From Chitinophagaceae bacterium (lineage in GTDB: Bacteria; Bacteroidota; Bacteroidia; Chitinophagales; Chitinophagaceae), in assembly GCA_004028795.1 (NCBI GenBank), contig SAIW01000006.1:496001-560000 (forward strand): a stretch of DNA of 64,000 nucleotides, in the 5' to 3' direction. The notes under the pieces were generated by a model. That model worked only from the letters and a program-made list of their open reading frames with translations, did not search any database and had not been told where the DNA came from. Shown here in pieces: positions 16,238 through 26,079 of the stretch; the stretch's first letter is position 1, and the number at the start of each line of letters is the position of its first letter. The translations under genes were made by a program, and so were the position numbers.

Positions 16238-17098
16238 CTATTTGTAGTTTGCAGCAAAGCTTTGAGTTAAAGTGAAACCTGATTCATCAATACCAAAAGT
16301 AATTCCATCAATACGTGTAGTAAATACGTTATACATAATGATAGAGATTGCAGAAGTACCGATACCTAATGCTGTATTATACAAGGCTTCAGAAATACCT
16401 TGAGATAATTTTTGAGCAGCTTCACCACCACCGCTATCACCTAAAGCAGAGAATGAACGAATCATACCTAATACCGTTCCTAACAAACCCAATAAAGTTG
16501 CAACAGAAGCGATAGTTGATAAGAATACTAAGTTCTTTTCTAACATCGGTAATTCTAATGCAGTAGCTTCTTCTACTTCTTTCTGAATATTTAATACTTT
16601 TTGCTCGGTAGCTAATTCAGTATTAGTAATCATTTCTTTGTATTTGCGTAAACCGGCTTTCATTACATTACCAACAGAGCCTTTTTGTTTATCGCATTCA
16701 GCAATAGCTTTATCAACATCTTTATTAGCTAAATTAAATTGCACTTTACGTACAAACTCAGCAATGTTACCTGTACCTGAAGCTTTGGTAACAGTTAATA
16801 ATCTTTCAATAACGAAAGTAATTACAGTTAAGAAACAACCGATTAAGATAGGTACAATAATACCACCTAAATACATACGTGCGATACCACTTTTTGCACC
16901 TTCATGATCTGGCCAAAAACCACCATTGGGATCGGGCTTAGTAAAATTACTTGGCGTGCCAATTGCAAAACGCCAGATAAGATAACCTAAAATAATACAA
17001 GTTAACGGGGCAAGCCATGAAATAGAGTTGCCGGATTTTTTTGGTTGAACTGAAGTTGCTTTAGCAGCAGGTGCTGCAGTTGGTTTAATGTCAGCCAT
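16238..17098 (-). CDS. exbB: MotA/TolQ/ExbB proton channel family protein
   Basis: The 286-residue protein has hydrophobic segments near 30-48, 75-97, 188-212 and 235-260. The conserved channel region reads LSTIASVATLLGLLGTVLGM followed by GISEALYNTALGIG. ExbB pentamers surround ExbD and conduct protons to drive TonB. It has an N-terminal Ala/Lys/Pro extension and an extra N-terminal helix, both usual in Bacteroidota versions. It is first in the operon exbB-exbD-exbD-tonB. Confidence 0.94.
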   Translation of the reverse strand: MADIKPTAAPAAKATSVQPKKSGNSISWLAPLTCIILGYLIWRFAIGTPSNFTKPDPNGGFWPDHEGAKSGIARMYLGGIIVPILIGCFLTVITFVIERLLTVTKASGTGNIAEFVRKVQFNLANKDVDKAIAECDKQKGSVGNVMKAGLRKYKEMITNTELATEQKVLNIQKEVEEATALELPMLEKNLVFLSTIASVATLLGLLGTVLGMIRSFSALGDSGGGEAAQKLSQGISEALYNTALGIGTSAISIIMYNVFTTRIDGITFGIDESGFTLTQSFAANYK

Positions 17099-17436
17099 GA
17101 TTCAATTGGTTTTTGTTTTTTTAAAATGTTCTTGTTTAAAAAATTTGCTTCGCAATGCTACTGAAAAAAGTTTTGAAATAACAAAACTCTTTTTCAAAAT
17201 ATTTTTGAAGGGGCTACAAATTAGGTAATTTATCGTAAGCACCAAATTTCATTTAGGCAACTTTAAGATTTTTTAATGCAGAATTATTTGTTTAAAACGT
17301 TTGCAGTTCATTTTTAACCATTCACCGATTTTTTTCATCAGGTTAAACCGTTTGTCAAAAGAGTTAAGCAAAAATTTTGCTTTCTTATTCAGTTACTTAT
17401 CTTCACGAACTAATCATTTTAAAAACTACACTGTAT

Positions 17437-20025
17437 ATGAAGAAAGTCTTTTCAGCGATTGCATTGTTAGCAATTACAGGCAGTACAATTGCACAAAACC
17501 CAACCCCGAGGCCGCAAACACCTACTCCCACACCAACAACGCCGGCTGCTCCCGGTGGCGGTGGATTAAATCTGGGCGGTATAAACTTTGGCGGTGCCGG
17601 TCAACGTACAGCCCCTAAACCGTATAAAGAAGTAATTACTGATAAAGCAGTTACTAAAAAAGGTTTATTTACTGTACATAAAATTGAGGATAAATTTTAT
17701 TTCGAAATTCCTGATTCAATATTAGGAAGAGAAGTATTGGCTGTAACCCGTTTTGTAAAAGTTGCGGGCGGTGGAAGAAATTATGGCGGCGAGTTAGTAA
17801 ACAATCAATCTATAAAATTCGAGAAAGGGCCTAATAACACTGTTTTTTTACGTGTAGTTACTTTAATAAGTTATGCAGATACAAGTAATGTTATTTCTAA
17901 AGCCGTTAACAACTCATATTTAGATCCTATTGCTAATGCCTTTCCTGTAGCTGCATATGGTAAAGACTCTATAAGTCATACAGCAAGCACAGTTATTGAT
18001 GTTAGTGATTTTTTTAAAGGAGATAATCAGGTTGTAAGTTTAAGTCCTAATGCTAAACGTCAATACAACTTATCAGTATTAGCAGCAGACAGATCTTACA
18101 TTCAAAGTATTAACACTTATCCTATTAATACAGAAATTAAAACTGTAAAAACTTTCAGTTCTACACCAAGTATCGGTGGTTTAACATTTGGCGGCGGTGG
18201 TGGTACAACATTACCAGCTGCACAAGCTGCAGGTGCTATTACATTAGAACTGAATACATCTTTGTTGTTATTACCAAAGGTTCCTATGAACCGCAGATTA
18301 TTCGACCCACGCGTTGGTTATTTTGCTGATGACTTTACAGTTTACAGTGATGACCAACAAAAAGTAGATAATCAGATTTTTGCAGTACGTTACAGATTAG
18401 AGCCTAAAGATGAAGACATTGAAAAATATAAGAGAGGTGAATTGGTTGAGCCTAAAAAACAAATTGTTTATTATATAGATCCTGCTACACCAAAACAATG
18501 GAGACCTTATTTAATTGCAGGTATTAACGATTGGCAGAAAGCTTTTGAAAAAGCCGGATTTAAAAATGCCATTGTTGGTAAAGAATGGCCTGAAAATGAT
18601 ACAACCATGAGTTTAGAAGATGCACGTTTTTGTGTGATAAGATATTTTGCATCTGATATTGAAAATGCTTACGGTCCACAGGTTCATGACCCACGCAGCG
18701 GTGAAATTTTAGAAAGCCATATCGGTTGGTATCATAATGTAATGAAGTTGGTGCATGACTGGTATATGGTGCAAACTGCAGCAGTTGACCCTAAAGCAAG
18801 AAAAATGAAATTTGATGACGAATTAATGGGTCAATTAATCCGTTTCGTTTCATCTCATGAAGTTGGTCATACATTAGGTCTGCGTCATAACATGGGTAGC
18901 AGCAGTAAAACACCTGTTGAATGGTTACGTAATAAGGCATGGGTTGAAGCAAACGGACATACGGCTTCTATAATGGATTATGCCCGTTTCAACTATGTTG
19001 CACAACCGGAAGATAATATTAGTGAAACAGGTTTATTCCCAAGAATTGGCGATTATGATAAATGGGCTATTAAATGGGGTTATACTTATACAGGTGTCAG
19101 CAACATTGAAACAGATAATAAAATTGCCAACAAATGGGTTATTGACAGCTTAACCAAAAACCCTCGTTTATGGTTTGGTGGAGAAGGTGGTAATGTTGAC
19201 CCCCGTGCACAAACAGAAGATTTAAGTGATAATGCTGTGAAAGCAAGTGAATACGGTATTAAAAACTTAAAAAGAATTTTACCTCAATTACCTGAATGGA
19301 CTAAAGAAGAAGCAGATAAATATGAGAATTTATCTGATATGTACGATCAGGTTGTAGGTCAATTCCGCCGTTATATGGGCCATGTTGCTAAAAATGTGGG
19401 CGGTATTCAACAAACATATAAAAGCGTTGAGCAGGCAGGAGATGTTTATGAAGCAACTCCCAAAGCAACACAAAAAGCAGCCGTTGCATTTTTAAACGAG
19501 CAATTGTTTAATACACCAACATGGTTGTTAGATAAAAACATCTTAAATAAAATTTCTTATCCAACTTCTAACGAATCTATCCAAACTGCTCAAACAGGTA
19601 CATTAAGCAGCTTATTAAGTGCAGCAAGATTGTACAGATTGGTATTAAGCGAAAACCGCTTTGGTGGCAATGTTTATACTTTAGATGAAATGATGAGTGA
19701 TGTTAAAAAAGGTGTTTGGAGTGAACTAACAACTAAAAAAACAATTGATGCTTACAGAAGAAATCTTCAGAAATCTTATATTGATAATTTGATTGATTTA
19801 TTAAATCCGCAAGTACCTAATTTACAGGCGTTGGGTTTACCTGCCGGTTTTATTATCTCATTCACCAATACTAAGAATACAGATGTTACTTCAGTTGCAC
19901 GTGCATATTTAAAATCATTACAATCTGAAACTGCAGCTGCTGCTGCAACAGCTACTGATAAAATGACTAAATACCATTTACAGGATTGTGCTGACAGAAT
20001 TAAAAAAGCTTTAGACCCTAAATAA
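17437..20025 (+). CDS. Exported zinc-dependent metalloprotease (DUF5117/DUF5118 type)
   Basis: From the ATG at 17437 the 862-residue protein has a signal peptide (MKKVFSAIALLAITGSTIAQ), which decides against the ATG 60 bp upstream. A Pro/Thr then Gly-rich linker follows. The catalytic domain has the extended zinc motif HEVGHTLGLRHN with His474, His478 and a third His in GLRHN, preceded by RYFASDIENAYGPQVHDPRS and followed by a Met-turn-like ASIMDYARFNY. These are typical of the large metzincin-like proteins of Bacteroidota that carry DUF5117, DUF5118 and DUF4953. It should act in the periplasm or outside the cell; the substrate is unknown. A terminator follows 19 bp downstream. Confidence 0.93.
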   Translation: MKKVFSAIALLAITGSTIAQNPTPRPQTPTPTPTTPAAPGGGGLNLGGINFGGAGQRTAPKPYKEVITDKAVTKKGLFTVHKIEDKFYFEIPDSILGREVLAVTRFVKVAGGGRNYGGELVNNQSIKFEKGPNNTVFLRVVTLISYADTSNVISKAVNNSYLDPIANAFPVAAYGKDSISHTASTVIDVSDFFKGDNQVVSLSPNAKRQYNLSVLAADRSYIQSINTYPINTEIKTVKTFSSTPSIGGLTFGGGGGTTLPAAQAAGAITLELNTSLLLLPKVPMNRRLFDPRVGYFADDFTVYSDDQQKVDNQIFAVRYRLEPKDEDIEKYKRGELVEPKKQIVYYIDPATPKQWRPYLIAGINDWQKAFEKAGFKNAIVGKEWPENDTTMSLEDARFCVIRYFASDIENAYGPQVHDPRSGEILESHIGWYHNVMKLVHDWYMVQTAAVDPKARKMKFDDELMGQLIRFVSSHEVGHTLGLRHNMGSSSKTPVEWLRNKAWVEANGHTASIMDYARFNYVAQPEDNISETGLFPRIGDYDKWAIKWGYTYTGVSNIETDNKIANKWVIDSLTKNPRLWFGGEGGNVDPRAQTEDLSDNAVKASEYGIKNLKRILPQLPEWTKEEADKYENLSDMYDQVVGQFRRYMGHVAKNVGGIQQTYKSVEQAGDVYEATPKATQKAAVAFLNEQLFNTPTWLLDKNILNKISYPTSNESIQTAQTGTLSSLLSAARLYRLVLSENRFGGNVYTLDEMMSDVKKGVWSELTTKKTIDAYRRNLQKSYIDNLIDLLNPQVPNLQALGLPAGFIISFTNTKNTDVTSVARAYLKSLQSETAAAAATATDKMTKYHLQDCADRIKKALDPK

Positions 20026-20044
20026 GTTTGTTAATTCTTTTCAT

Positions 20045-20080
20045 AAAAAAAGCCTCATGCAAATTGTATGAGGCTTTTTT
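20045..20080 (+). terminator. Rho-independent terminator of the metalloprotease gene
   Basis: AAAAAAGCCTCAT pairs with its complement in ATGAGGCTTTTTT around a short loop, giving a 13-bp stem closed by a T-run. The stem is symmetric and could act in both directions. Confidence 0.88.
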
Positions 20081-20114
20081 ATTGCTTCATACAATTACCT
20101 TCACCAAAAAATAT

Positions 20115-20819
20115 ATGAGGCAGGCTTTATTTTTCCTTTTAATAGTTAGTTACTCTCTTTCAGCAAAAGCCCAATTTATTAATGGTGTTATAAAAGATAG
20201 TATTACGAATGAAAAAGTAGGTTTTGTATTCATTACTAATATCAATACACATAAAACTACATTAAGTAATAAAGCCGGATATTTTAGTTTAAATGCTAAA
20301 GCAAACGATATTATTTCTATTGCCGCAGTTGGCTATGGCTTTGATACAATTCATGTAAAACCAGAAATGATTAATGGAAAAGAAATTACTTTTTTATTGA
20401 AATCATTATCGCACACATTGCCCGATGTTGTTGTAAAAAGCAATCAATACACAGCTTACCAATTAGATAGTATGGAAAGAAGAAATGCTTTTTTCGGTAC
20501 AAGAAATGAACATGTGCAACCTATGTTTTCAACCGCTAATTCCGGTGCAGGTATCGGCTTAAATCTCGACCATTTTTATAAAGCAGATAAAGACAAACGC
20601 AACGCTATCAGTTTATTTTATCAAATAGAAAATGACCAATACATTAATTATCGTTTTAATGCTGAGGTAGTTGGGAGGTACACTTCACTATCTGTTGATG
20701 CTACTTTACAATTTATGCAGCAATACAGACCTGATTATAAATGGTTAAGAAAACATACCAGCGAAGAAGATATGCTGTATTACATTAATGATAAGCTGAA
20801 ACTCTTTTTGAAGAAGTAA
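20115..20819 (+). CDS. Exported carboxypeptidase-regulatory-like domain protein
   Basis: Translation from the ATG at 20115 gives 234 residues starting MRQALFFLLIVSYSLSAKAQ, a good signal peptide. The longer frame that opens at 20028 would run through the terminator, so I reject it. Residues 21-110 match the CarboxypepD_reg-like beta-sandwich (FINGVIKDSITNEKVGFVFI, LSNKAGYFSLNAKANDIISI) that is common at the N-terminus of SusC-type receptors. Here it stands without a barrel. The C-terminal half, LDSMERRNAFFGTRNEH and onward, is a recurring uncharacterised extension. Location is periplasm or outer membrane; function unknown. Confidence 0.8.
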   Translation: MRQALFFLLIVSYSLSAKAQFINGVIKDSITNEKVGFVFITNINTHKTTLSNKAGYFSLNAKANDIISIAAVGYGFDTIHVKPEMINGKEITFLLKSLSHTLPDVVVKSNQYTAYQLDSMERRNAFFGTRNEHVQPMFSTANSGAGIGLNLDHFYKADKDKRNAISLFYQIENDQYINYRFNAEVVGRYTSLSVDATLQFMQQYRPDYKWLRKHTSEEDMLYYINDKLKLFLKK

Positions 20820-20847
20820 TTATGCATAATCTCTATATAACAGAAAT

Positions 20848-21765
20848 TTATTTTTTCATCCCTTCTACATAAGTTTCTTTTAAAATTAATTCTCCATTTT
20901 CGTTATAAAATAACCAGTCTCCATTTTTAACGGATTTAAATGGAGATGAAGAACTACCAAAAGGGTTTCCATCAGCGATCTTACCCTTCTTTTTTGTTTT
21001 AGCTGTTTTTTGATTTTCTACCTTGGTAGTATCTGGTTCATTCTTGATTACTAAATAATTTCCCTCTGTTTTTAGTTTGCCGCTTTTATAATATTCTTGA
21101 TATACACCAGATAAATAAGAGTTTTTATAATTAGCCCTTTTTGAAATATTCCCTAATGAATCATAAAATGTCCAAATACTATCTTCTAAAGAACCGATTC
21201 TTTTACCCTTTTCTTCTACTATCCCATTTGGATAATACCTAATCTCTTCCCCTATTTGTTCACCATTTTTATAAGTAGAAATTAAATGAATATTACCATT
21301 GGGGTAATAAATTATTTTTTTACCGTGAATAACACCACCTATGTATTTACCTGTTGAAAAAAGATAAAAACTATTTTTCTCAAGAGCATAACACTTAAAA
21401 TTCCCATTTTTCAAACTATCTTTTATCTCAAAAATTGTACTGTCGTCAGTTCTAAACGCCATAGTTTCATAAATATATCCGTTACCATTCTTTAATATCT
21501 GAATACCACTTTTCTGCCAAAAATTAATGTAGTATACAGGCTTTTTGTTCAAATAATAATATTCTTGAGATTTTATTTGACCATTATCATACCAATAGGT
21601 CCATAACCCAAAAACACTTTCGGATGTATTATCAATTCTTTTAAAATATCCTTTCGAATAAATCTTTCCATTGCTGTAATAATCTTTAACCAATCGAATA
21701 TTTTGTGATAAGCAAATTTTACAACCGATGATAACTAAAAGAAATGTGATTATTAGTTTTTTCAT
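20848..21765 (-). CDS. Exported MORN-type (YwqK-like) repeat protein
   Basis: The 305-residue protein has a signal peptide (residues 1-20, ending CLSQ). Repeated YYxNGxI...G units follow: DYYSNGKIYSKGYFK, WYDNGQIKSQEYY, YYPNGNIHLISTYKNGEQIG, YYPNGIVEEKGKRI and EYYKSGKLKTEGNY. These are MORN_2 repeats as in the YwqK family. In Bacteroidota such exported proteins are common and have no firm function; the database name of antitoxin comes from an unrelated Bacillus member. It lies 36 bp downstream of the ABC permease gene on the same strand. Confidence 0.85.
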   Translation of the reverse strand: MKKLIITFLLVIIGCKICLSQNIRLVKDYYSNGKIYSKGYFKRIDNTSESVFGLWTYWYDNGQIKSQEYYYLNKKPVYYINFWQKSGIQILKNGNGYIYETMAFRTDDSTIFEIKDSLKNGNFKCYALEKNSFYLFSTGKYIGGVIHGKKIIYYPNGNIHLISTYKNGEQIGEEIRYYPNGIVEEKGKRIGSLEDSIWTFYDSLGNISKRANYKNSYLSGVYQEYYKSGKLKTEGNYLVIKNEPDTTKVENQKTAKTKKKGKIADGNPFGSSSSPFKSVKNGDWLFYNENGELILKETYVEGMKK

Positions 21766-21801
21766 ATGGTTGTAATACAGTTCTCTTTGATTAGCAGAAA
21801 A

Positions 21802-23085
21802 TTACTCATACCGCAAAGCCACGATAGGGCTGAGTTTGGAAGCTTTCATTGCGGGATATAAACCTGCCAGTAAACCTACAATTGTTGAAATGAATATACC
21901 TATAATTACCCATAACCAAGGCACGGCAAATGGTGTGTGAAACAGAAGTCCGGCACCTAAATTACCCAGAATAACACCTAAAATAATTCCGAATAAAGCA
22001 CCTAATAAACTGATGATTAAACTTTCTAATAAAAATTGCTGACTGATATTTTTCTTCTTACCACCAATAGCTTTTATTAAACCAACCTCACGTGTACGTT
22101 CATTTACAGCAACTAACATTATATTCATTAACCCTATTGCTGCACCTATTAAAGTAATTAAACCTATGGCACCGGCTGAGCCTGTAACACCTCCTAAAAT
22201 GGAAAGTAATTGCTCTGCGGCTTTATCACTTTTTTCAACCACAAAATTATCTGCATCAGTTGGCGATAGTTTTCTTACTCCTCTGAATGTTGCAGAAGCT
22301 TCTCCTACAGCAACATCAACCTGGTTAACACTGCCAACCATTACACCGATTAAAAACGTATTAGAAATATTTTGCAATCTTTCAAGACTATTGTAAGAAG
22401 TAATAATAATATCATCTTGCCTCACCAACCCGCTTGAGCCTTTACTTTTCAGCAACCCTATTATACGATAAGGAATACCTCCTGTACGAATAATGTTATC
22501 GATACATTTTTCAGGATGTTCGCCAAATAATTTTGCAGCAACATTACTTCCTATAATACATACATTTCTTCCGCTGTGTACATCTAAAGTATTCAGGTTT
22601 CTGCCTGTTTCTAAAGTATATCCGTTAACAGTAAGATAGTTTTCATCTCCACCCCAAACCGTAACAACGGGGTTGGTTTTTTTATTATTGTAAGTGCATT
22701 CTATATTACCCGGACCTCTTCTGTAAATACTAACCTGTGCCGAAGGGAAACTGAAATTTTCTTTGAAGTATTCAGCATCTTCTTTCTTAATTATTTTGTT
22801 GAGATTAGCGGTCTTTTCTTTCTGGCCTTTTTGTTTTTTTACAATATCTTTTCTTGGCGGGCCACCACCAAAACGAATATTAGATTCTTTATATCTTATA
22901 CTGAATGCATTGGCACCCATTGAAGAAAAACTTTCGCGAAGGCTTTGCTCCATTGCTGTTATGGCGGTAATAATACCAACCAATGCCATAATACCAAATG
23001 CAATAATGGTAATAGTTATACCACTACGCAGTTTATTGCTGCGTACCGTACGAAAAGCTAATGAGAAAGTATCTTTAAACGTCAT
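21802..23085 (-). CDS. ABC transporter permease, MacB/FtsX family
   Basis: The 427-residue protein has an N-terminal membrane helix (RSGITITIIAFGIMALVGII), a large periplasmic MacB_PCD domain (about 45-290), and three C-terminal helices. The conserved segments include IMLVAVNERTREVGLIKAIGG and a final LSPIVALRYE. This is the MacB-type topology of proteins that work as mechanotransmitters for efflux or secretion. It has no adjacent ATPase. The LolD/MacB-type ATPase at 351..1049 is a possible partner. It lies 74 bp downstream of nuoN, with no terminator visible between them. Confidence 0.92.
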   Translation of the reverse strand: MTFKDTFSLAFRTVRSNKLRSGITITIIAFGIMALVGIITAITAMEQSLRESFSSMGANAFSIRYKESNIRFGGGPPRKDIVKKQKGQKEKTANLNKIIKKEDAEYFKENFSFPSAQVSIYRRGPGNIECTYNNKKTNPVVTVWGGDENYLTVNGYTLETGRNLNTLDVHSGRNVCIIGSNVAAKLFGEHPEKCIDNIIRTGGIPYRIIGLLKSKGSSGLVRQDDIIITSYNSLERLQNISNTFLIGVMVGSVNQVDVAVGEASATFRGVRKLSPTDADNFVVEKSDKAAEQLLSILGGVTGSAGAIGLITLIGAAIGLMNIMLVAVNERTREVGLIKAIGGKKKNISQQFLLESLIISLLGALFGIILGVILGNLGAGLLFHTPFAVPWLWVIIGIFISTIVGLLAGLYPAMKASKLSPIVALRYE

Positions 23086-23159
23086 TATAACTACAATGCG
23101 TTAAAGATAAAAGAGAATAAAGAATTGATTGTAATTATTTGATGAAGGGAATACTAATC

Positions 23160-24554
23160 CTATGCATAAAACAAATCCAATAATAAAGAAGGCATTAAAC
23201 CAATTAAAATAATAACAGCCGCAACAATTATTAATAATATTTTAAAGAAAGGTTTTACTTCAATAGTTTCTGCATTACCTTCTTTAAAATACATTGCCTG
23301 TATAACTCTGAAATAATAGTACACACTTACTGCTGCAAATAAAACAGCAACAATTACCAACCATAAATTACTGCTGCTTTCTTTTAAAGCACCTGCCAGC
23401 ATATAATATTTGGCAAAAAAACCCGCTGTTAAAGGAATACCTGCCAATGAAAGCAAAAACACTGTATTGGCTGCAGCTAAAACAGGTTGTGTTTTTGCCA
23501 AACCATTATAACCTTCAAAAGTGTAATCTTTCATTTTCATTAATACAGCAAAAATGCCGATAGTAGCTAAACTATATGCAGCAGCATATAATAAAATACC
23601 TTGTTTACCAAATTCGTTCGGAGTGTATAAGGCAAATAACATGAAGCCGGCCTGTGCAATACTTGAGTAAGCCAGCATTCGTTTTACGCTTTGTTGAAAT
23701 ACTGCTGTTATATTTCCGGCCAATAATGTAAGAACGATGATTAACGGTAATAGTATCTTCCATGAGAAACTCATGTCAAACGCTCTTATTTCAAACAGTT
23801 TTATAAAAGCAATAAAACCTGCGGCTTTTACAATAGTTGCCATGAATGATGTGAACACACTTGGTGCACCATCATACACATCGGGTGTCCAAAAATGAAA
23901 TGGTGCCGCGGATACTTTAAATGCTAATGAAATAAAAATGAACAACAAGCCCAAAGGCAACAATATGCCATAGAAATGATGTGTATCGTTAGGGTTTCTG
24001 GCAGCTTCAATGGTAAATAAACCGGTAGCTCCGTAATACAAAGCAATACCCATTAATAAAATACCTGTTGAAAAAGAACCCATTAAAAAATACTTTAATG
24101 CAGCTTCATTACTTTTTAAATTTTTCTTTTCGCTACCTGTTAATACAAACAAAGGAATCGTCATTATTTCTACCCCTAAAAACAACATTAATAAATTGTT
24201 GTAGGCAGATAGAATGGTAACACCACACAACGCAAAAAATATCAAAGCAAAATATTCAGCTCCGTAAGTACCTACTTTCACCACTTCATCGCCGCTTAAC
24301 AAAGCATAGAATAAGGTTGCTGTAATTACAATGGTATTAAAAAACATTCCAAACCTTGTTGTGGCAAGCATTTCATGCGTATCTAAATGTATATTGAAAA
24401 CACCATAAAACTCTGCTAAATGTCCGCCTAATAAAACAAACAATAAAATAACAGCCAGGTTTTTAATACCTGTTTTGCTTTTAATAACAATGCCGCTAAG
24501 CATCATTACCACACCGATTAAAGCAGAAAAAATTATTGCATTCATAACACCCAA
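23160..24554 (-). CDS. nuoN: NADH-quinone oxidoreductase subunit N
   Basis: The 464-residue protein is a multi-helix antiporter-like subunit (Proton_antipo_M). Landmarks are LFLGVEIMTIPLFVLTGSEK with the key Glu, AAPFHFWTPDVYDGAPS, the helix VKAAGFIAFIKLF with its Lys, and MLAYSSIAQAGFML. NuoN is one of three proton-pumping membrane subunits of complex I. It is the last gene of the nuo cluster. The gap to nuoM is 97 bp and holds a repeat element. Confidence 0.95.
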   Translation of the reverse strand: MGVMNAIIFSALIGVVMMLSGIVIKSKTGIKNLAVILLFVLLGGHLAEFYGVFNIHLDTHEMLATTRFGMFFNTIVITATLFYALLSGDEVVKVGTYGAEYFALIFFALCGVTILSAYNNLLMLFLGVEIMTIPLFVLTGSEKKNLKSNEAALKYFLMGSFSTGILLMGIALYYGATGLFTIEAARNPNDTHHFYGILLPLGLLFIFISLAFKVSAAPFHFWTPDVYDGAPSVFTSFMATIVKAAGFIAFIKLFEIRAFDMSFSWKILLPLIIVLTLLAGNITAVFQQSVKRMLAYSSIAQAGFMLFALYTPNEFGKQGILLYAAAYSLATIGIFAVLMKMKDYTFEGYNGLAKTQPVLAAANTVFLLSLAGIPLTAGFFAKYYMLAGALKESSSNLWLVIVAVLFAAVSVYYYFRVIQAMYFKEGNAETIEVKPFFKILLIIVAAVIILIGLMPSLLLDLFYA

Positions 24555-24651
24555 ACCCTTTCGGGAGATTTTGCCCCATCCCTAAAGGGGGCTACTAAAA
24601 ATGAACTAATTGCCTGTAGGGTCAGGCAATTCCCTTTTTCCCCTTCAGGGG
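24555..24651. repeat. GC-rich palindromic element between nuoM and nuoN
   Basis: The gap is richer in G and C than the surrounding genes. It contains a perfect 9-bp stem AATTGCCTG/CAGGCAATT (24608..24631, loop TAGGGT) and mirrored runs such as CCCCATCCCTAAAGGGGG and CCCCTTCAGGGGTTAGGGG. It looks like an extragenic palindromic repeat rather than coding sequence. It could also form structured RNA in the nuo transcript. Confidence 0.6.
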
Positions 24652-26058
24652 TTAGGGGTTTAACAAATTAAACATCGGCTGAGGATATATTCCCAACACA
24701 ATAATCATCAACACCAAAACAATCAACGCCAGTTTAATATTACTTCCTATCTCAACTGCACTTTCTGTTATAGCAACTGTGTTTCCGTAAAATACTTTTT
24801 GCACCATGTTTAAAGTATATACTGCACCCAAAATAATACTTACACCTGCTACAGCTGCTATCCAAACATTATATTGAAATAATCCATTAAACATTAAGAA
24901 CTCGCCGATAAATGCATTGGTTAATGGCAATGCAATATTTGCAAAAGCCAATACCACTAATAATATTGCCAATGTTGGTGCTTTTTGTGCCAAGCCTCCT
25001 AATTCACTAAACTTGCGAGTACCTAATTGCTGTTCAATTGCATCAGCAACAATCCACAGACCGATTACATTAATTCCGTGATTAAACATTTGAATTACTA
25101 CACCCTGTGTCCCTATATTAGTTTGAGAAAAAATTGCAGCACACATTAAACCGATATGTGCAATAGATGAGTAGGCAATTAATCTTTTTACATCATCTTG
25201 TTTAATAGCAATTAATGATGCATAAATCATTCCCGTAACAGATAATATAATTACTACATTGCTGAAATGACTTACAGCTTGGGGAAACACCGGTACCAAC
25301 CAACGTATTACAGCAAAAATTCCCATCTTAACCATTACGCCACTCAATACCATTGTTACAGCGGTTGGTGATTGTTCGTAAGCATCAGGCTGCCAGGTAT
25401 GAAATGGAAAAATTGGCATTTTAATAGCGAATGCTATAAAGAATAACCAAAATAAACTGTATTGCTGTTGATCAGTTAAATGAAGATGATAAAATGATTG
25501 CAGCGAGAACGATTGGTCTGCTGTTTGAAAATATAAATAGATAATTCCACACAGCATTAATAATGAACCAACAAACGTGTAAACAAAGAATTTGAAAGTA
25601 ACCTGTATTCTTTTTTCCCCACCCCATATAGAACATAAAAAGTAAGCCGGTATTAAAGCCAGCTCCCAAAAGAAATAAAATAGTAATGCATCGCTTGCTG
25701 CAAAAACACCCATTAAACCAGCCTGCATTAATAACATTAAAGCGTAAAAACTATTAGCTTTTTTATATTCATTTCTGTTAACTGCAATAAAAATTACAGG
25801 AAAAGAAACAGCGGTTAACAAGCAAAGCATTTTGCCCATTCCATCTAAACTGAAAGAAAATTTACTGCCTAAACCTGCTACCCATGTTGCACTGAACTGC
25901 AAGCTATCAGCTTTAAAAAACCAGTTGCCTGCAACAATTAGTGCTAAGGTTATTAATGAAGAAAGCAAAGCCCAAGCTTTAACTGTTTTGGCATCTTTTA
26001 AAATAAAAGAAACCAAACCGGTTAATAAGGGTATTAATATGAGCCAAACAGGAACCAT
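24652..26058 (-). CDS. nuoM: NADH-quinone oxidoreductase subunit M
   Basis: The 468-residue protein is a second antiporter-like subunit. Landmarks are FFFWELALIPAYFLCSIWGG with the conserved Glu, FPFHTWQPDAYEQSPTAVTM, SGVMVKMGIFAVIRW with Lys and LIAYSSIAHIGLM. It pumps protons in the membrane arm of complex I. It follows nuoL after 21 bp. The length is a little shorter than the E. coli protein (509), within the usual range. Confidence 0.96.
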   Translation of the reverse strand: MVPVWLILIPLLTGLVSFILKDAKTVKAWALLSSLITLALIVAGNWFFKADSLQFSATWVAGLGSKFSFSLDGMGKMLCLLTAVSFPVIFIAVNRNEYKKANSFYALMLLMQAGLMGVFAASDALLFYFFWELALIPAYFLCSIWGGEKRIQVTFKFFVYTFVGSLLMLCGIIYLYFQTADQSFSLQSFYHLHLTDQQQYSLFWLFFIAFAIKMPIFPFHTWQPDAYEQSPTAVTMVLSGVMVKMGIFAVIRWLVPVFPQAVSHFSNVVIILSVTGMIYASLIAIKQDDVKRLIAYSSIAHIGLMCAAIFSQTNIGTQGVVIQMFNHGINVIGLWIVADAIEQQLGTRKFSELGGLAQKAPTLAILLVVLAFANIALPLTNAFIGEFLMFNGLFQYNVWIAAVAGVSIILGAVYTLNMVQKVFYGNTVAITESAVEIGSNIKLALIVLVLMIIVLGIYPQPMFNLLNP

Positions 26059-26079
26059 AAATATCTTTTACAAATTCTG

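Noticed and set aside
20028-20114. N-terminal extension of the carboxypeptidase-regulatory-like protein
   Set aside because: It would be translated through the terminator hairpin at 20045..20080 and would hide the signal peptide.
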